From Phycisphaerales bacterium UBA4658 (GTDB lineage: Bacteria > Planctomycetota > Phycisphaerae > Phycisphaerales > UBA1924): 10,160 bases of DNA. Shown here in pieces: positions 1 to 8,379 of this stretch (position 1 is the first letter of the stretch; each line of letters begins with the position of its first letter). The position numbers and the translations under genes are program-made. The stretch lies in the NCBI GenBank assembly GCA_002405485.1, contig DHLW01000024.1, forward strand, positions 583 through 10,742. The letters are read 5' to 3'. The notes under the pieces are model-generated. The model had not been told where the DNA came from. It did not search any database and saw only the letters and a program-made list of their open reading frames with translations.

Positions 1-123
1 TCGGCGTCCGACCCTTGCCCCATGCCAAAGAACGCCCCCCGATCGCAACGCGGGGTGAGCCCGATGAGCCCCCGCGAACACAGTCCTTGAGCGTCTGCGC
101 TCACTCGCGTCAGGACCGCGGAA

Positions 124-149
124 GCCGCCCGCTTGTCCGGTCGGGCGGC
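124..149 (-). terminator. GC-rich hairpin after DUF1501 gene
   Basis: A perfect 8-bp stem (GCCGCCCG at 124-131, CGGGCGGC at 142-149) encloses a 10-base loop. It lies about 30 bases beyond the DUF1501 stop codon on the minus strand. No run of T follows it on that strand, so it is not a textbook intrinsic terminator. It could end transcription or protect the 3' end of the mRNA. The rest of 1-178 shows no gene that I can support. Confidence 0.4.
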
Positions 150-178
150 ACCCTCAGCAACGCGGCGTGCCGCACGCC

Positions 179-1480
179 TCACACCATCGCGATGTTCCGA
201 AACGTCGGCGTGTACCCCGGGAACACCGTCGCCAGCGCCTGGTTCTCCAGCCGCTTGGACACGATCTCCGCCAGAATGTCCCGGAAGTCGATCGTCACCT
301 GCAAGTCCAGGTTCTGGTACAGACTCGACAGCCCCGGCCAGATCGTCTTCACCTGCCCGCCCACGATCTTCTTGCCCACGAGGAACATCACGTTCCCATG
401 TCCATGGTCGGTCCCGCGCGATCCGTTCTCCGCCACGCGCCTTCCGAACTCCGACATGATCACGATCGTCACGTTCTTGTTCCGTGCGATGATCACGTCC
501 TCATAGAACGCCCGCAGCGTCTCGGCGAGGTCCGACATGTGCGTCGCCATCGTCCCCGTTGTCGAGCCCTGCGCTGAGTGCGTGTCCCATCCGCTCTTGT
601 CGATCGCCACCGCCTCAACGCCAACGTCCGCGGCGATGAGCGCGGCCGTCTGCCTCATGGCCTTGCTGAACGAGCTCGCGCCCGTGCCTGAGGTCGGCGG
701 ATAGGGATAGGTCCCAAGCGGCGTGTACGCGCCGGCATTCACCTGCGCCAGCTTGGTGATCGTCGACATCGTGTTGTCCGCCGCCGCTCGCACCGGATCG
801 ACCGATATCAGGTCGTACGTCGCGTCCAGCCAGGTCTGCCGCGCCGCCCGCGTCGTCGACGAGCCCCGGAGCGTGTAGGTCGTCATGTCCGGCACGGGCA
901 CGCTTCGGCTGGCGCCCACGAGCTGCTGCTGGAGCTGGTACGCGATCCCGATCGCCCGCACCGGTGCGGTCGGATCGGCCGGGGCGACGCTCGCGATGTG
1001 TCGCCCCAGCCACCCTGTGAAGATCGTCGGGTCCGCCGGTTTCCCGACCTCCATGAATCGCTGCGCGTCAAAGTGCGATCGCGTCGGGTCGGTCGAGCCC
1101 GTCGCATGCACCACGCACAGGTGCCCCGCCGCGTACATCGCGTGCAGCGCCGCCATCGCCGGCGGAAGGCCGAACGTGTAATCCAGATTCACGCACCCGC
1201 CCGGGGCCCCGGCGGGCGCGACGTTGATCGTCGGCCGCGCCGTGTAGTACGCCGGATCGTTGTACGGCACGCACAGGGTCAACCCATCCGCTCCGCCCCG
1301 CAGATAGATGCTCACGATGACGTCTCGGTTCGAGAAGTCGCGTGCGAACGACACCCGCGGCATCCACGCCGGCGCCGAAAACGCACCCGCCGCGGCAACG
1401 CCCGACCAGCCGATGAACTGTCGGCGTGAGAGACGGTTGTACTCCGTGCAGGCGCAGGCATCGTGGACGTGCTCGGACAT
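179..1480 (-). CDS. DUF1501 family protein, Tat-exported
   Basis: The 433-residue protein belongs to the DUF1501 family, which is related to the sulfatase/alkaline phosphatase fold; its biochemical role is unknown. Visible family marks are RGGADGLTLCVPYND near residue 61, SHFDAQRF near 135, GWDTH at 297-301, SEFGRR at 343-348 and GTDHG at 356-360. The last three resemble the metal- or substrate-pocket motifs of the superfamily. A twin-arginine signal is clear: SRRQFIG at 18-24, an Ala-rich hydrophobic stretch and a likely cleavage after A46, so the protein should be exported folded. A short His/Cys-rich leader (H4, H6, C9, C11) precedes the arginines. The ATG start is supported by GAGG five bases upstream. 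It follows the DUF1800 gene after 66 bases on the same strand, and the two families typically occur as a pair in planctomycetes. Length is usual for the family. Confidence 0.93.
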   Translation of the reverse strand: MSEHVHDACACTEYNRLSRRQFIGWSGVAAAGAFSAPAWMPRVSFARDFSNRDVIVSIYLRGGADGLTLCVPYNDPAYYTARPTINVAPAGAPGGCVNLDYTFGLPPAMAALHAMYAAGHLCVVHATGSTDPTRSHFDAQRFMEVGKPADPTIFTGWLGRHIASVAPADPTAPVRAIGIAYQLQQQLVGASRSVPVPDMTTYTLRGSSTTRAARQTWLDATYDLISVDPVRAAADNTMSTITKLAQVNAGAYTPLGTYPYPPTSGTGASSFSKAMRQTAALIAADVGVEAVAIDKSGWDTHSAQGSTTGTMATHMSDLAETLRAFYEDVIIARNKNVTIVIMSEFGRRVAENGSRGTDHGHGNVMFLVGKKIVGGQVKTIWPGLSSLYQNLDLQVTIDFRDILAEIVSKRLENQALATVFPGYTPTFRNIAMV

Positions 1481-1520
1481 GGGAACCTCGCTGAAGTCTC
1501 GGGGACCGTGGACAATCGTG

Positions 1521-1546
1521 AGCCGGGACCGGCATATCGGCCGGCT
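1521..1546 (-). other. Hairpin between DUF1800 and DUF1501 genes
   Basis: AGCCGG (1521-1526) pairs with CCGGCT (1541-1546), and inside it CCG (1529-1531) pairs with CGG (1538-1540), leaving a two-base bulge and the loop GCATAT. The structure abuts the DUF1800 stop codon (1547-1549) and lies about 40 bases before the DUF1501 start. No T-run follows on the minus strand. It could be a partial terminator, a processing site or a 3'-end stabiliser that sets the ratio of the two products. Confidence 0.45.
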
Positions 1547-3019
1547 TCAGTACCACTGAAACGCCGGCAGACTCGCCGCAAGGCCGAACGCCTCACGGAT
1601 CGTGGACGCGCTCGGGTTGTTGGGGAGCAGGTAGCTCTCGAGCTGCGCCCGCTCGGCCGAGCGGAGCGTGCCGTTGAACATCGCCTCGTTGATCTTGGCC
1701 ACGACGCCCGATGCCGTCACCGCCGTGCCGATGAGCGGCGCGGTGTCCACCGTGATCCCGAGCTGCGTCGTGGAGTTCCACCAGTCGTTGTTCATGAGCC
1801 GGGCGCCGAAGTTCCACCGCGCAAGCAGAAGTCCCGTCCACGCTTCCAGCGTGTCGGGAAACCCGTCCGGCGGCGACCAGTCAAAGGGCAGGTGCCCCGC
1901 CTCAGTCAGCGGAGTCTGCAGGTTGTTTGGCGCGGTCACGCGCGCATTGGTCGCCCGAAGCGTCGACGCCAGCAGGTGCATCGGCCGCTTGAACTTCGGC
2001 GGCGTCGGGCCCGCATACGTCCGCCGCAGCACGTGCGCGACCATCGACCGGATGTCGCCCCCCGTCGCCAGATACACCCCCGCCGTGCTGTCCACCAGCG
2101 ACTGCTCCGGCGAGTGTCCCCAGAAATGCCGCACGATCTTCCGAGCGATGAACTGCCGCGTCGATGCGTGGTTCGCCAGAATGTTCAGAACGTCCACGCC
2201 GTCCTGCAGGCCCGAGTTGCCCGTCCGCGGCGGAATGATGTTGCCCAGCACGATCTTCTGCGTCGTGTCGTGGTCCGTCGACTTGAACTGGAACGTGTAC
2301 GCCGAGGTCCCGGCGCTGGAGCCGAAATACGTCCAACCCGTGAAGCACTTGGCGACCTGCTGCACGTCCGCCTGCGTGTATCCGCCGTCCACGCCGAGCG
2401 TGTGCAGCTCCATGAGCTCCCGGGCATAGTTCTCGTTGGGTCGTCCAACCTTGTTCGTGTCATTGTTCAGGTAGATGAGCATCGCCGGACTCTGCGCGCT
2501 CGCGGAGAGCAGGTTCGCAAATGTCCCGAACGCGTTGGCCCGGATCACGTCCCGGTCGTCGGCGGTCTTCAGGAAGTTCACCAGGCTCTCGCGGATCCAG
2601 ATGTTGAAGTGATCCGTCCACATCTCCACCACCCGCTCGAACAACTGCCGGCGAGAGAACACCGCACGCATCAGCCGCGCCCGGATCAACTGATTCGACA
2701 CGTCGCTGCTCGACGCCTGCTGCGACAGCAGTTGCGGCGTCATCGTGAGCGTCGGATAGTTCGCCGAAACAAACGCCCCAAGCTCGCCGTCCGGGATCTG
2801 CTCCGGATACAGATGCCGACGCAGATAGCCCTCTGTTCCGAGCTGGTTCAGCAGCGACCACTCGTACCGCGTGAAGCCGAAGGTCGTCCGATCCACGATC
2901 CGCCGCGCCTGGTCCAGTGTCCCGACGAACTTGGGCGTCGGGGTCGTTACCGGCTCGTCCGGCGGGATTGCGTGCGTGGGCCTGGACAGTGTGCCGAGCT
3001 GGGACGCGAGCTGAGTCAT
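1547..3019 (-). CDS. DUF1800 family protein
   Basis: This 490-residue protein is a clear DUF1800 member. The diagnostic blocks appear in order: LDQARRIVDRTTFGFT at 35-50, a FERVVEMWTDHFN block at 127-139 (usually FWHNHFN), NENYARELMELHTLGV at 195-210, FTGWT at 226-230, a KFKRPMHLLASTLRAT block at 342-356, and DWSPPDGFPD at 380-389. The family has no established biochemical function; it is usually encoded next to DUF1501, as here. I see no convincing signal peptide (the first 35 residues are Ser/Thr/Pro-rich and not hydrophobic), although its partner carries a Tat signal. The ATG start has GGAG about eight bases upstream. It is the first gene of the unit, so its promoter should lie in 3020-3203. 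Length and motif order look intact. Confidence 0.93.
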   Translation of the reverse strand: MTQLASQLGTLSRPTHAIPPDEPVTTPTPKFVGTLDQARRIVDRTTFGFTRYEWSLLNQLGTEGYLRRHLYPEQIPDGELGAFVSANYPTLTMTPQLLSQQASSSDVSNQLIRARLMRAVFSRRQLFERVVEMWTDHFNIWIRESLVNFLKTADDRDVIRANAFGTFANLLSASAQSPAMLIYLNNDTNKVGRPNENYARELMELHTLGVDGGYTQADVQQVAKCFTGWTYFGSSAGTSAYTFQFKSTDHDTTQKIVLGNIIPPRTGNSGLQDGVDVLNILANHASTRQFIARKIVRHFWGHSPEQSLVDSTAGVYLATGGDIRSMVAHVLRRTYAGPTPPKFKRPMHLLASTLRATNARVTAPNNLQTPLTEAGHLPFDWSPPDGFPDTLEAWTGLLLARWNFGARLMNNDWWNSTTQLGITVDTAPLIGTAVTASGVVAKINEAMFNGTLRSAERAQLESYLLPNNPSASTIREAFGLAASLPAFQWY

Positions 3020-3152
3020 GAGCGCCGCTCCGTCAAGGGCCCACCCCGAACGCCGAAGGTCGGCCTGTCAGAACAGGATCGCACGACCGCCACCGCGCCT
3101 CTTCAGCGTACCTCGTGGTCCGAAAAGAACCATGAAAGTCGAGCATGGACAC

Positions 3153-3171
3153 TGAACGTTTCGAACGCTCA
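3153..3171. promoter_or_regulatory. Imperfect 19-bp palindrome, possible operator
   Basis: TGAACGTTTCGAACGCTCA has 8-bp arms (TGAACGTT and AACGCTCA) that pair with one mismatch around a 3-base centre. It lies about 135 bases upstream of the DUF1800 start, in the only sizeable gap between the two minus-strand units. Dyads of this size often bind dimeric repressors. No regulator is identified for it and it could be chance. Confidence 0.25.
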
Positions 3172-3177
3172 GCCCGG

Positions 3178-3197
3178 ACCCCGCCCGAATCCGGGGT
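3178..3197 (-). terminator. Short hairpin after nadE
   Basis: ACCCCG (3178-3183) and CGGGGT (3192-3197) form a 6-bp stem with an 8-base loop, seven bases past the nadE stop codon. No T-run follows on the minus strand. It is a weak terminator candidate supported mainly by its position. Confidence 0.3.
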
Positions 3198-3203
3198 TGG
3201 CCT

Positions 3204-4940
3204 TCACGCCTCGCGATCGGGGCGATATCCCTGCGCGATCGGAAAGCGCCGCCCGGATCCGAACGCCACGCTCGTCACCTTCAGTCCGACGGCCGCCTGC
3301 TTCCGCTTGAACTCACTCACGTCGATGAGTCGGACCACACGCGCGACCGTCCGGGCGTCGATCCCGGACTCCTGAGCGATCGTCCTGGGATGCTGATGCC
3401 GCTCGACGTATCGCGACACGATCTCGTCGAGCACCGGATACGGCGGCAACGTGTCCTGATCGGTCTGGTTCGGGCGCAGCTCCGCCGAAGGAGGTTTGCT
3501 GATGCTCGCCTCCGGTATCGGCGCTCCGTTCAAGCCCTCGATGCTCAGCTTCGCGGGATGGTCGTTCATCCACCTGGCCAGCGCATACACCCAGTGCTTG
3601 GTCACGTCCGAAAGCACCGCGAGCCCACCGTTCATGTCTCCGTACAGCGTCGCATACCCCACGGCCATCTCGCTCTTGTTCCCGGTCGTGAGCAGCAGAT
3701 GCCCGAACTTGTTCGAGATCGCCATGAGCAGCGTTCCCCGACAGCGCGACTGCAGGTTCTCCTCGGTGACGTCCGCGGGCCGATCCTCGAACGTCGGTGC
3801 GAGTGCCCCAAGCATCGCCGCAAACGGCTCCTCGATCGGCACCGTCAGCATCCGAACGCCCAGCCGACGCGCCAGCTCCGCCGCGTCATCGCGGGAGCCC
3901 TGCGAGCTGTACCGGCTCGGCAGACTCACTCCCAGCACGTTGCCCGCCCCGACCGCCGCCGCCGCCAGCACGCACGTCACCGCCGAGTCGATTCCGCCCG
4001 AAAGCCCCAGCACGACCGATCGAAACCCGGTCTTTCGGCAGTAGTCACGGATCCCAAGCACCAACGCGCGATACAACTGCTCCTCGTCCGCCGCCGTATC
4101 CGCGGCCGACATCCCAGCGCCTGATTCCAGATCGCTGACGAGTACATCGCTCTCAAACCGCGAACCGGCGGCCACAAGCGCCCCGCTCGGATCGAACACG
4201 CACGCGTGACCGTCGAAGATCAGATCGTCGTTCCCGCCCACTTGATTCACCGCTGCAACATGCACCCCTCGCTGCACGGCGTGACCCCGCAGCAGCTCCC
4301 GATGCCGCCGTGTCTTGCCCAGCACGAACGGACTCGCCGATGGATTCACGATCAGATCCGCCCCTGCACGCCCATCGGGCTGCGTCGCACACAGCTCGGC
4401 GACCGGATCGGGCTTGCGCGCATAGCGATGCGCGAACCCCACGTCCTGCCCCCGCCACAGATCCTCGCAGATCGACAGCCCCACCCGCCAGGTCCTCCCC
4501 GCGCGCGTCGGCACGTCTATGACCGCCGGGCGATCGCCGTCCACGAAGTACCGGTCCTCGTCGAACACGTCATACGTCGGCAGCAGACGCTTGTCGTATG
4601 ACGCGATGAGCTCCCCGTCTCGATACGCGAGCAAGGCGTTGGCGACGCCCGACCCCGTCTTGTCCATGTCGTCCGGATCCACCGGCAGCGGGCAGCCGAA
4701 GACCAGCGTCAGCCCCGACGAGTGCCGCTCCCCAAGCTCTCGCGCATGCCGCGCACACTCGCCGACAAACTGCTCGGCGAGCAGCAGATCCTTCGGCGGA
4801 TACCCGCACACCGCAAGTTCCGGCGCGACCACCAGGTCCGCCCCAGCCACACGCGCCCGTTCCGCGGCGCGAGCGATCAGTGCGGTGTTGCCCGACAGGT
4901 CACCGACGGTGGGATTGATCTGAGCGAGGGCGATGCGCAT
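3204..4940 (-). CDS. nadE: Glutamine-dependent NAD+ synthetase
   Basis: This enzyme makes NAD+ from deamido-NAD+, ATP and glutamine, the last step of NAD biosynthesis, in the cytoplasm. From the chosen ATG it has 578 residues in two domains. The N-terminal nitrilase-type glutaminase has the Glu-Lys-Cys triad visible as E41 (APELAVCGYPP), K117 (SYDKRLLPTYDVFDE) and C158 (GLSICEDLW). The C-terminal synthetase has the ATP-pyrophosphatase P-loop SGGIDS at 314-319, followed by a TGNKSEMAVGYATLYGD block. Length fits the two-domain bacterial form. A TTG 18 bases further upstream (4958) is in frame, but the family normally begins with MRIALAQINP, so ATG at 4940 is preferred; neither start has a strong ribosome binding site. 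It lies 39 bases after the flippase-like gene on the same strand and is probably cotranscribed with it, although the functions show no obvious link. Confidence 0.95.
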   Translation of the reverse strand: MRIALAQINPTVGDLSGNTALIARAAERARVAGADLVVAPELAVCGYPPKDLLLAEQFVGECARHARELGERHSSGLTLVFGCPLPVDPDDMDKTGSGVANALLAYRDGELIASYDKRLLPTYDVFDEDRYFVDGDRPAVIDVPTRAGRTWRVGLSICEDLWRGQDVGFAHRYARKPDPVAELCATQPDGRAGADLIVNPSASPFVLGKTRRHRELLRGHAVQRGVHVAAVNQVGGNDDLIFDGHACVFDPSGALVAAGSRFESDVLVSDLESGAGMSAADTAADEEQLYRALVLGIRDYCRKTGFRSVVLGLSGGIDSAVTCVLAAAAVGAGNVLGVSLPSRYSSQGSRDDAAELARRLGVRMLTVPIEEPFAAMLGALAPTFEDRPADVTEENLQSRCRGTLLMAISNKFGHLLLTTGNKSEMAVGYATLYGDMNGGLAVLSDVTKHWVYALARWMNDHPAKLSIEGLNGAPIPEASISKPPSAELRPNQTDQDTLPPYPVLDEIVSRYVERHQHPRTIAQESGIDARTVARVVRLIDVSEFKRKQAAVGLKVTSVAFGSGRRFPIAQGYRPDREA

Positions 4941-4979
4941 GGGGTGGGCCAACTTCAAGATCCGGCAGATACGCCGACG

Positions 4980-6068
4980 TCACGGCTCATCATTGGAACC
5001 CCGGACCACCGAGACCGGCTCGGCGGCCTCCGATGCCAGGCGCCCCTCCCGCCCCGCCGAACCACGCAGCAGCCGATCCGGCCGCAGATACGCGAGCCCG
5101 ATCATCGAGCCGACCAGCAGCACCGCCGTCTCCGTCGCGGAGATCATCAGCACGATGATCGCCAGCGCGTCGAAGTCCATCCCGGAGAGCACCACCCCGA
5201 GAAAACCGGCCGTACCCGCCTCCCGCGCGCCGACCTGGCCGGTGGGCGCCAGCGCCCCGATGAGAAAGAACGTCGATCCTGCGAGCACGGCCTGATCCCA
5301 CGTCAGCGGCTGATCCACGATCGCCGCGGCGATCTTGAACCGCCCTGCCTGCACGCAGATGTCCAGTGTTCGAAGACCCACGCCCATCCACACCGAGCGC
5401 GCGTCGCCCAGCATCCGCACACCCTCGTGGCCTCGCTCCAGAAGCGCCGCCGACTTGAGCATCGAAGGCATCGGCAGACGCACCCAGAACCCGGCCACGC
5501 GCGCCCACACGCGCTCGTTCCGCAGAGCCCGGGCGCACGCGAGCATCGCTCCCGCCGCCGCGCACACCCCGGCAGCGCACCCCGCCAGCCAGAACCCGTC
5601 GGGCGTCTGCCGCCACATCGTCACCAGCAGAATGGGCCCGACCACCGCCCCCATCACCGCCGAGATCGCCACGAACCACGCACCGATCGTGAGCACCGGA
5701 ACTCCGTCTCGCCGATTGTGCACCAGCACGCGGAAGACCAGACTGAGCTTCATCGGCAGCAGCGCCAGCAGGCACGCGATCACGTTGATCGCCTGCACGT
5801 CCAGCCATCGCAATCGACGAACCGGGCGCAGCGCCGCGTGAAACACACTCCCGGAGATCAGCACGACCACCATCGACAACCCGATGAGCGCAAGCTTCTC
5901 ATGCGCCGGCGCCGCCAGCAGCTTCGCGAGCTGCTGCTGATTCTGCGGCTTCACCGCCACGTGCACGCAATACCCCAGCAGCCCAAGACCGATCACGAAC
6001 CCAAGGATCTGCGCAATCGCCCTCAGCCCGCGCCCGCCCTCCCGGGATGTTCCTCCCGCGCCGCTCAT
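4980..6068 (-). CDS. Flippase-like (LPG-synthase TM / UPF0104) membrane protein
   Basis: This is a 362-residue inner-membrane protein with about seven hydrophobic segments (roughly 17-38, 58-79, 91-115, 125-150, 158-180, 258-294 and 300-328) and hydrophilic ends. The motif PTGQVGAREAG at 275-285 matches the PGG-G-REG signature of the lysylphosphatidylglycerol synthase TM domain and its flippase-like relatives. The catalytic cytoplasmic domain of full-length MprF is absent, so aminoacylation of lipids is not expected; a role in moving a lipid or lipid-linked intermediate is inferred from the family only. The start is set by a 4-bp ATGA overlap with the stop of the GT-C-like gene, implying translational coupling. 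A longer reading to 6167 would extend into that gene and add 33 basic, disordered residues, so it is rejected. Confidence 0.82.
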   Translation of the reverse strand: MSGAGGTSREGGRGLRAIAQILGFVIGLGLLGYCVHVAVKPQNQQQLAKLLAAPAHEKLALIGLSMVVVLISGSVFHAALRPVRRLRWLDVQAINVIACLLALLPMKLSLVFRVLVHNRRDGVPVLTIGAWFVAISAVMGAVVGPILLVTMWRQTPDGFWLAGCAAGVCAAAGAMLACARALRNERVWARVAGFWVRLPMPSMLKSAALLERGHEGVRMLGDARSVWMGVGLRTLDICVQAGRFKIAAAIVDQPLTWDQAVLAGSTFFLIGALAPTGQVGAREAGTAGFLGVVLSGMDFDALAIIVLMISATETAVLLVGSMIGLAYLRPDRLLRGSAGREGRLASEAAEPVSVVRGSNDEP

Positions 6069-8365
6069 GGCCCCACCCCGGACTCGCGCACGTCCGGCTG
6101 ATCGATCGTGATGCGCACCAGAGCCCTGCCGCTCATCACGCCTTCGCCGGCGCCCGGACTTGGCCACGCTCGGACCCGCTCAAGCCCCGAGCTCGGCGAC
6201 GTAAGCCACAGCCGGAGATTCTCCGGCGTCACCCGAGAATCGTAATACCGATCGCGCGTCACCAGCCGCGCCAACTCGTCGAAGTTCACCAGCACGTACC
6301 GCACGCCCATCTCTCGCAGCCAGAGCGACCACGCCCGCGGATCCCCCGGCGCCGCGGCCATCGCCGAGCCCAGCGGCGAGGCGTCCCAGGTCGTGTGATA
6401 CACCACCGTCGACGCCACCCCTGCTCGCGCCCCGCCCACCGCATTGAACGTGTACAGCGGCGTCGAGTCTCCAAGCAGGTACACCCCTTCGCCCACCCGC
6501 CCGGCCGTCTGCGGAGCCAGCACCAGATTCAGGTACGCATCCGGCGTCGGCAGGCGATCGATGATCGCCTCACGCTCCTGACCGCTCGACCTGGCAAGCT
6601 CGCCTGCAAAGTTCGCGCCCGTGAGCGCTCCGGGACCGAACACCAGCAGCCGATTCGGAGTCCCGCCGTCCTCGGTCAGAAACAGCAGAATCGACCGTCC
6701 CGCCTGAGACAATGGTGCCAAGGCCAGCACCACGAGCGCCGCGATCGTCACACCCCAAGACCGCTCCGGCGTCCGGCCGCGCGACACCCACGCCACCAGC
6801 CCGCACCCCGCGAGCGCAAGCACCATGGCCGTCGGCACAAGCATCGTCATCAGGAACCGAGACTGCATGTGCGTCAGACCCATCCAGCACACCGCCTGGA
6901 TCACCGTCCCCGCGAGCACCACCGCCGCCAGACCCCGCGATCGCTTCCACGCCAGCGCACCACCGCACCCAAGCGCGAGCACAAGCACCATGATCGCGTA
7001 CTGCTCATGCCGCAGTCCGTACGCGCTGCTCAAGAGTCGCATGACCCGATCACCAAGGCCCATGCCCGGCGGCGCGTGATGATTCGCCGCGTGCCTGGCC
7101 ACCTGCTCGCTGGTCCAGTGTCCAGACCCAAGCACGCTCGCGGCAAACGGAAACACCGGGTTCCCCGACGCCAGCGCATTGCGCACCAGCCACGGCCCGA
7201 TCGCCAGAAGTCCGCCAAGCGACCCCAGCAGCACCGTGAACACCCACGGCTTGATCCTCGGCCCCGGCGCGTGCATGAGCAGCAACGCTCCAACCGTCGG
7301 GCCGGCAAACAGCAGCGCCGTCGGCTTGCACCCGCACGCAAGCCCCACGAACACCCCCGCCAGCACCGCTCGGCGACCAGGCCCAAGCCGCTCGTCCATC
7401 GCCGCAAGCGCTCCCCCCGCAAACATCGCAAGCAGTGCCGCCTCCGTGTACGCCAGCGACCCCACGACGATCGTCCACGGCGTGCACAGCACCAGCGCCC
7501 CCGAGATCACCCCGATCGTCCGACGCACAAGCGCCGGCGCACCCACACGTTCCGCAAGCGCCCATCCCAGGCGTCCGCTCACCAGCGCCGCCACGATCGC
7601 GCACAGCCCGTGCAGCAACTGCGTCCCCAGAATCCACATGCCCTCCCCGCCGATCATCCTCGCCACCGGCTCGTTCAGACCGGGCATCATCGCGCCAAGG
7701 TGCAGGTACCCCGCCTCTACCAGCGACGGCAGGTACGAGTAGACATTGTGCTCCGACGGCCAGAGCCGATCCCCCGCCGCCCACTCCTTGGGCAGTTGCA
7801 GGTGATAGCTCAGCGCATCAAACGCCCCGAACTCCGACCGCCACAACGCCCCCGGCGGATTGCACGCCGCCACCACCAGCAGCGCAAGGCCCGGAGCCCA
7901 CACCAGCGACGACACGGGAAGCACAGGCCAACGCTCCGGCCTCAACGTTCCCCCCGGACGCACCATCTGATCCAGCAGCATCATCAGCCCGGCCGACGCC
8001 ACGCCCCACCCGACAACCCTCGGCCAAACGCCCTCGCCCGACAGCAGGCCGAGCATCCCCAGCATGTGACTCAGCCACAGCATCAGCCCAAGCCCCAGCC
8101 CAAGCTGCAGCCAGTGCCGGTTCGGCGAGCCCGCCGCCAGCACCGCCGCGAGCGGCCTCGCCAGCCCGACTCCCCCAAGCACATACCCGCACGCCACCAG
8201 CCCCGCGCTCAGCACCGTCGAGAGCACCGTCACCGGACCGAACATCCCGGGCACCTGCTCCGGAAGACCCGTCCAAGACAGCCCCGCGATCAGCACGCCC
8301 AGCACCCCGCCCAGGGCCAGCGGCCCGGCGACTCGACTTTTCAGCGGCAAGGCCGACGCGTGCAT
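6065..8365 (-). CDS. GT-C-like multi-pass membrane glycosyltransferase
   Basis: This 766-residue protein has at least ten membrane segments (for example 12-30, 46-66, 84-106, 115-133, 150-170, 244-266, 283-304, 334-360, 374-394, 456-472 and 505-527). The first large external loop carries FDALSYHLQLPKEW at 182-195, where D183 sits where GT-C enzymes (ArnT/PMT type) have their catalytic acidic residue. Further GT-C traits are AYTEAALL near 305, a GCKPTA block near 345, PWLVRNALASGNPVFPF at 391-407 and QSRFL at 501-505. A soluble, probably external C-terminal domain (about 570-766) includes a GVRYVLVNFDELARL block at 687-701. Such enzymes transfer sugars from polyprenyl-phosphate donors; acceptor and donor are unknown here. 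It is first in a unit with the flippase-like gene, overlapping it by ATGA. The start at 8365 is chosen because the N-terminal helix begins soon after it; an extension to 8461 would fill the fur promoter region. Confidence 0.8.
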   Translation of the reverse strand: MHASALPLKSRVAGPLALGGVLGVLIAGLSWTGLPEQVPGMFGPVTVLSTVLSAGLVACGYVLGGVGLARPLAAVLAAGSPNRHWLQLGLGLGLMLWLSHMLGMLGLLSGEGVWPRVVGWGVASAGLMMLLDQMVRPGGTLRPERWPVLPVSSLVWAPGLALLVVAACNPPGALWRSEFGAFDALSYHLQLPKEWAAGDRLWPSEHNVYSYLPSLVEAGYLHLGAMMPGLNEPVARMIGGEGMWILGTQLLHGLCAIVAALVSGRLGWALAERVGAPALVRRTIGVISGALVLCTPWTIVVGSLAYTEAALLAMFAGGALAAMDERLGPGRRAVLAGVFVGLACGCKPTALLFAGPTVGALLLMHAPGPRIKPWVFTVLLGSLGGLLAIGPWLVRNALASGNPVFPFAASVLGSGHWTSEQVARHAANHHAPPGMGLGDRVMRLLSSAYGLRHEQYAIMVLVLALGCGGALAWKRSRGLAAVVLAGTVIQAVCWMGLTHMQSRFLMTMLVPTAMVLALAGCGLVAWVSRGRTPERSWGVTIAALVVLALAPLSQAGRSILLFLTEDGGTPNRLLVFGPGALTGANFAGELARSSGQEREAIIDRLPTPDAYLNLVLAPQTAGRVGEGVYLLGDSTPLYTFNAVGGARAGVASTVVYHTTWDASPLGSAMAAAPGDPRAWSLWLREMGVRYVLVNFDELARLVTRDRYYDSRVTPENLRLWLTSPSSGLERVRAWPSPGAGEGVMSGRALVRITIDQPDVRESGVGP

Positions 8366-8373
8366 GGGGCCGG

Positions 8374-8379
8374 AGTGTA
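8374..8379 (-). promoter_or_regulatory. Possible -10 box of the GT-C-like gene
   Basis: The minus strand reads TACACT, fitting TAnnnT, and ends eight bases before the ATG at 8365. No convincing -35 is seen and no ribosome binding site fits between. If real, the transcript would be leaderless or nearly so. Confidence 0.3.

Larger units (their letters stand above)
3020..3203 (-). promoter_or_regulatory. Upstream region of the DUF1800-DUF1501 unit
   Basis: These 184 bases separate the nadE stop from the DUF1800 start, both on the minus strand, and contain no supported gene. They are less GC-rich around 3110-3170 than the flanks, which fits a promoter, but I cannot pick convincing -35/-10 boxes. 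The stretch also holds a 19-bp imperfect palindrome (3153-3171) and a hairpin just beyond nadE (3178-3197). Confidence 0.4.

Noticed and set aside
15..506. 163-residue plus-strand reading frame at the left edge
   Set aside because: Most of it is antisense to the DUF1501 gene, composition is that of a shadow frame, and no family is recognisable.
1463..3310. 615-residue plus-strand reading frame across the DUF1800 gene
   Set aside because: Arg-rich low-complexity product, antisense to a clear DUF1800 gene; a GC artefact.
4722..6101. 459-residue plus-strand reading frame across the flippase-like gene
   Set aside because: His/Arg/Pro/Gln-rich product without domains, antisense to a clear membrane protein.
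6069..6167. 33-residue N-terminal extension of the flippase-like protein
   Set aside because: Basic and disordered, lies inside the preceding gene; the ATGA overlap at 6065-6068 gives a better start.
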